Below, piece by piece: positions 6,812 to 7,032 of a stretch of 7,032 nucleotides of DNA (position 1 is the first letter of the stretch; each line of letters starts with the position of its first letter). This stretch comes from Bacteriovoracaceae bacterium UBA2428 (GTDB taxonomy: Bacteria > Bdellovibrionota > UBA2428). Where the stretch lies: NCBI GenBank assembly GCA_002343545.1, contig DDRA01000120.1, positions 12,216 through 19,247 on the forward strand, written 5' to 3'. The notes below the pieces were generated by a model. It was not told where the DNA came from, ran no database searches, and was given only the letters and a program-made list of their open reading frames with translations. Position numbers and translations under genes: made by a program.

Positions 6812-7032
6812 GGCACGAGCTTTCCGTCGCGGAGATGGATCTCGCGGTCGCCGAGCTTGGCCACGCCGGGATCGTGCGTGACGACCACGAAGGTGCTGCC
6901 GCGCTCCTTCTGCAAGTCGCGGATGAGCGCGAGCACGGTCTCCCCGTTCTTCGAATCGAGGTTGCCCGTCGGCTCATCGGCCAGGATGACGGGCGGCGCC
7001 GCCGCGAAGGCGCGCGCGATCGCGACGCGCTG
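6808..7032 (-). CDS. ABC transporter ATP-binding subunit, MacB/LolD class (5' part outside window)
   Basis: The last 74 residues of an ABC ATPase are encoded, ending at TGA 6808-6810. I read QRVAIARAFAA, which normally follows the LSGGQ signature lying just outside the window. Next come Walker B and D-loop VILADEPTGNLDSKNG, then the H-loop VVVTHDP, and finally the short end LGDREIHLRDGKLVP. DEPTGNLDS and the THDP switch are characteristic of the MacB/LolD/FtsE/YbbA group, which pairs with FtsX-type permeases. The Walker A region and about two-thirds of the protein are missing because of the window edge, not because of damage. The 4-nt GTGA overlap with the permease start indicates one operon and one transporter. 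It would power the permease from the cytoplasmic side of the inner membrane. Confidence 0.95.
   Translation of the reverse strand, partial: QRVAIARAFAAAPPVILADEPTGNLDSKNGETVLALIRDLQKERGSTFVVVTHDPGVAKLGDREIHLRDGKLVP

Overview
This window is GC-rich, tightly packed bacterial chromosome with every supported gene on the minus strand, so the reading order runs from high to low coordinates. Two probable lipoproteins and a YbbAP/LolCDE-class ABC transporter point to a Gram-negative. The efp-accB-accC order is common in deltaproteobacterial-type lineages (Myxococcota, Desulfobacterota, Bdellovibrionota) but also occurs in Firmicutes, so the exact phylum is an inference. No mobile elements, RNA genes, CRISPR arrays or signs of recent transfer were seen.

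Layout in transcription order. (1) 7032-4286: the C-terminal end of a MacB/LolD-class ATPase, whose stop overlaps by 4 nt the GTG start of an 841-residue two-FtsX-domain permease resembling E. coli YbbP. (2) 4204-3707 and 3652-3167: two small, unrecognised secreted proteins. The second has a clear lipobox and four further cysteines; the first has a weaker lipobox. (3) 3080-2739: a short, highly charged coiled-coil protein with a basic tail, overlapping by 26 nt the start of a TPR protein (2764-2126). (4) 2101-1538 efp (elongation factor P), 1557-1027 accB (biotin carboxyl carrier protein) and 1019-1 accC (biotin carboxylase, running off the window).

Gaps are 86 nt or less, and three gene pairs overlap. 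Regions 3 and 4 look like one transcription unit that could start at a weak promoter-like sequence just before 3080. EF-P relieves ribosomes stalled on proline runs. AccB and AccC together carboxylate biotin for acetyl-CoA carboxylase, the first step of fatty-acid synthesis. The ABC pair is probably an envelope system acting on a lipophilic or lipoprotein-like substrate.

This is mostly an ordinary housekeeping region and I see no convincing new system. The points worth a second look are a Lys/Ala/Pro-only N-terminal tail on AccB that carries a PPPG stall motif directly downstream of efp, an Asn-to-His change in the AccC NRGEIA motif, a possible leaderless start for the coiled-coil gene, and two unrecognised secreted proteins next to the ABC transporter.
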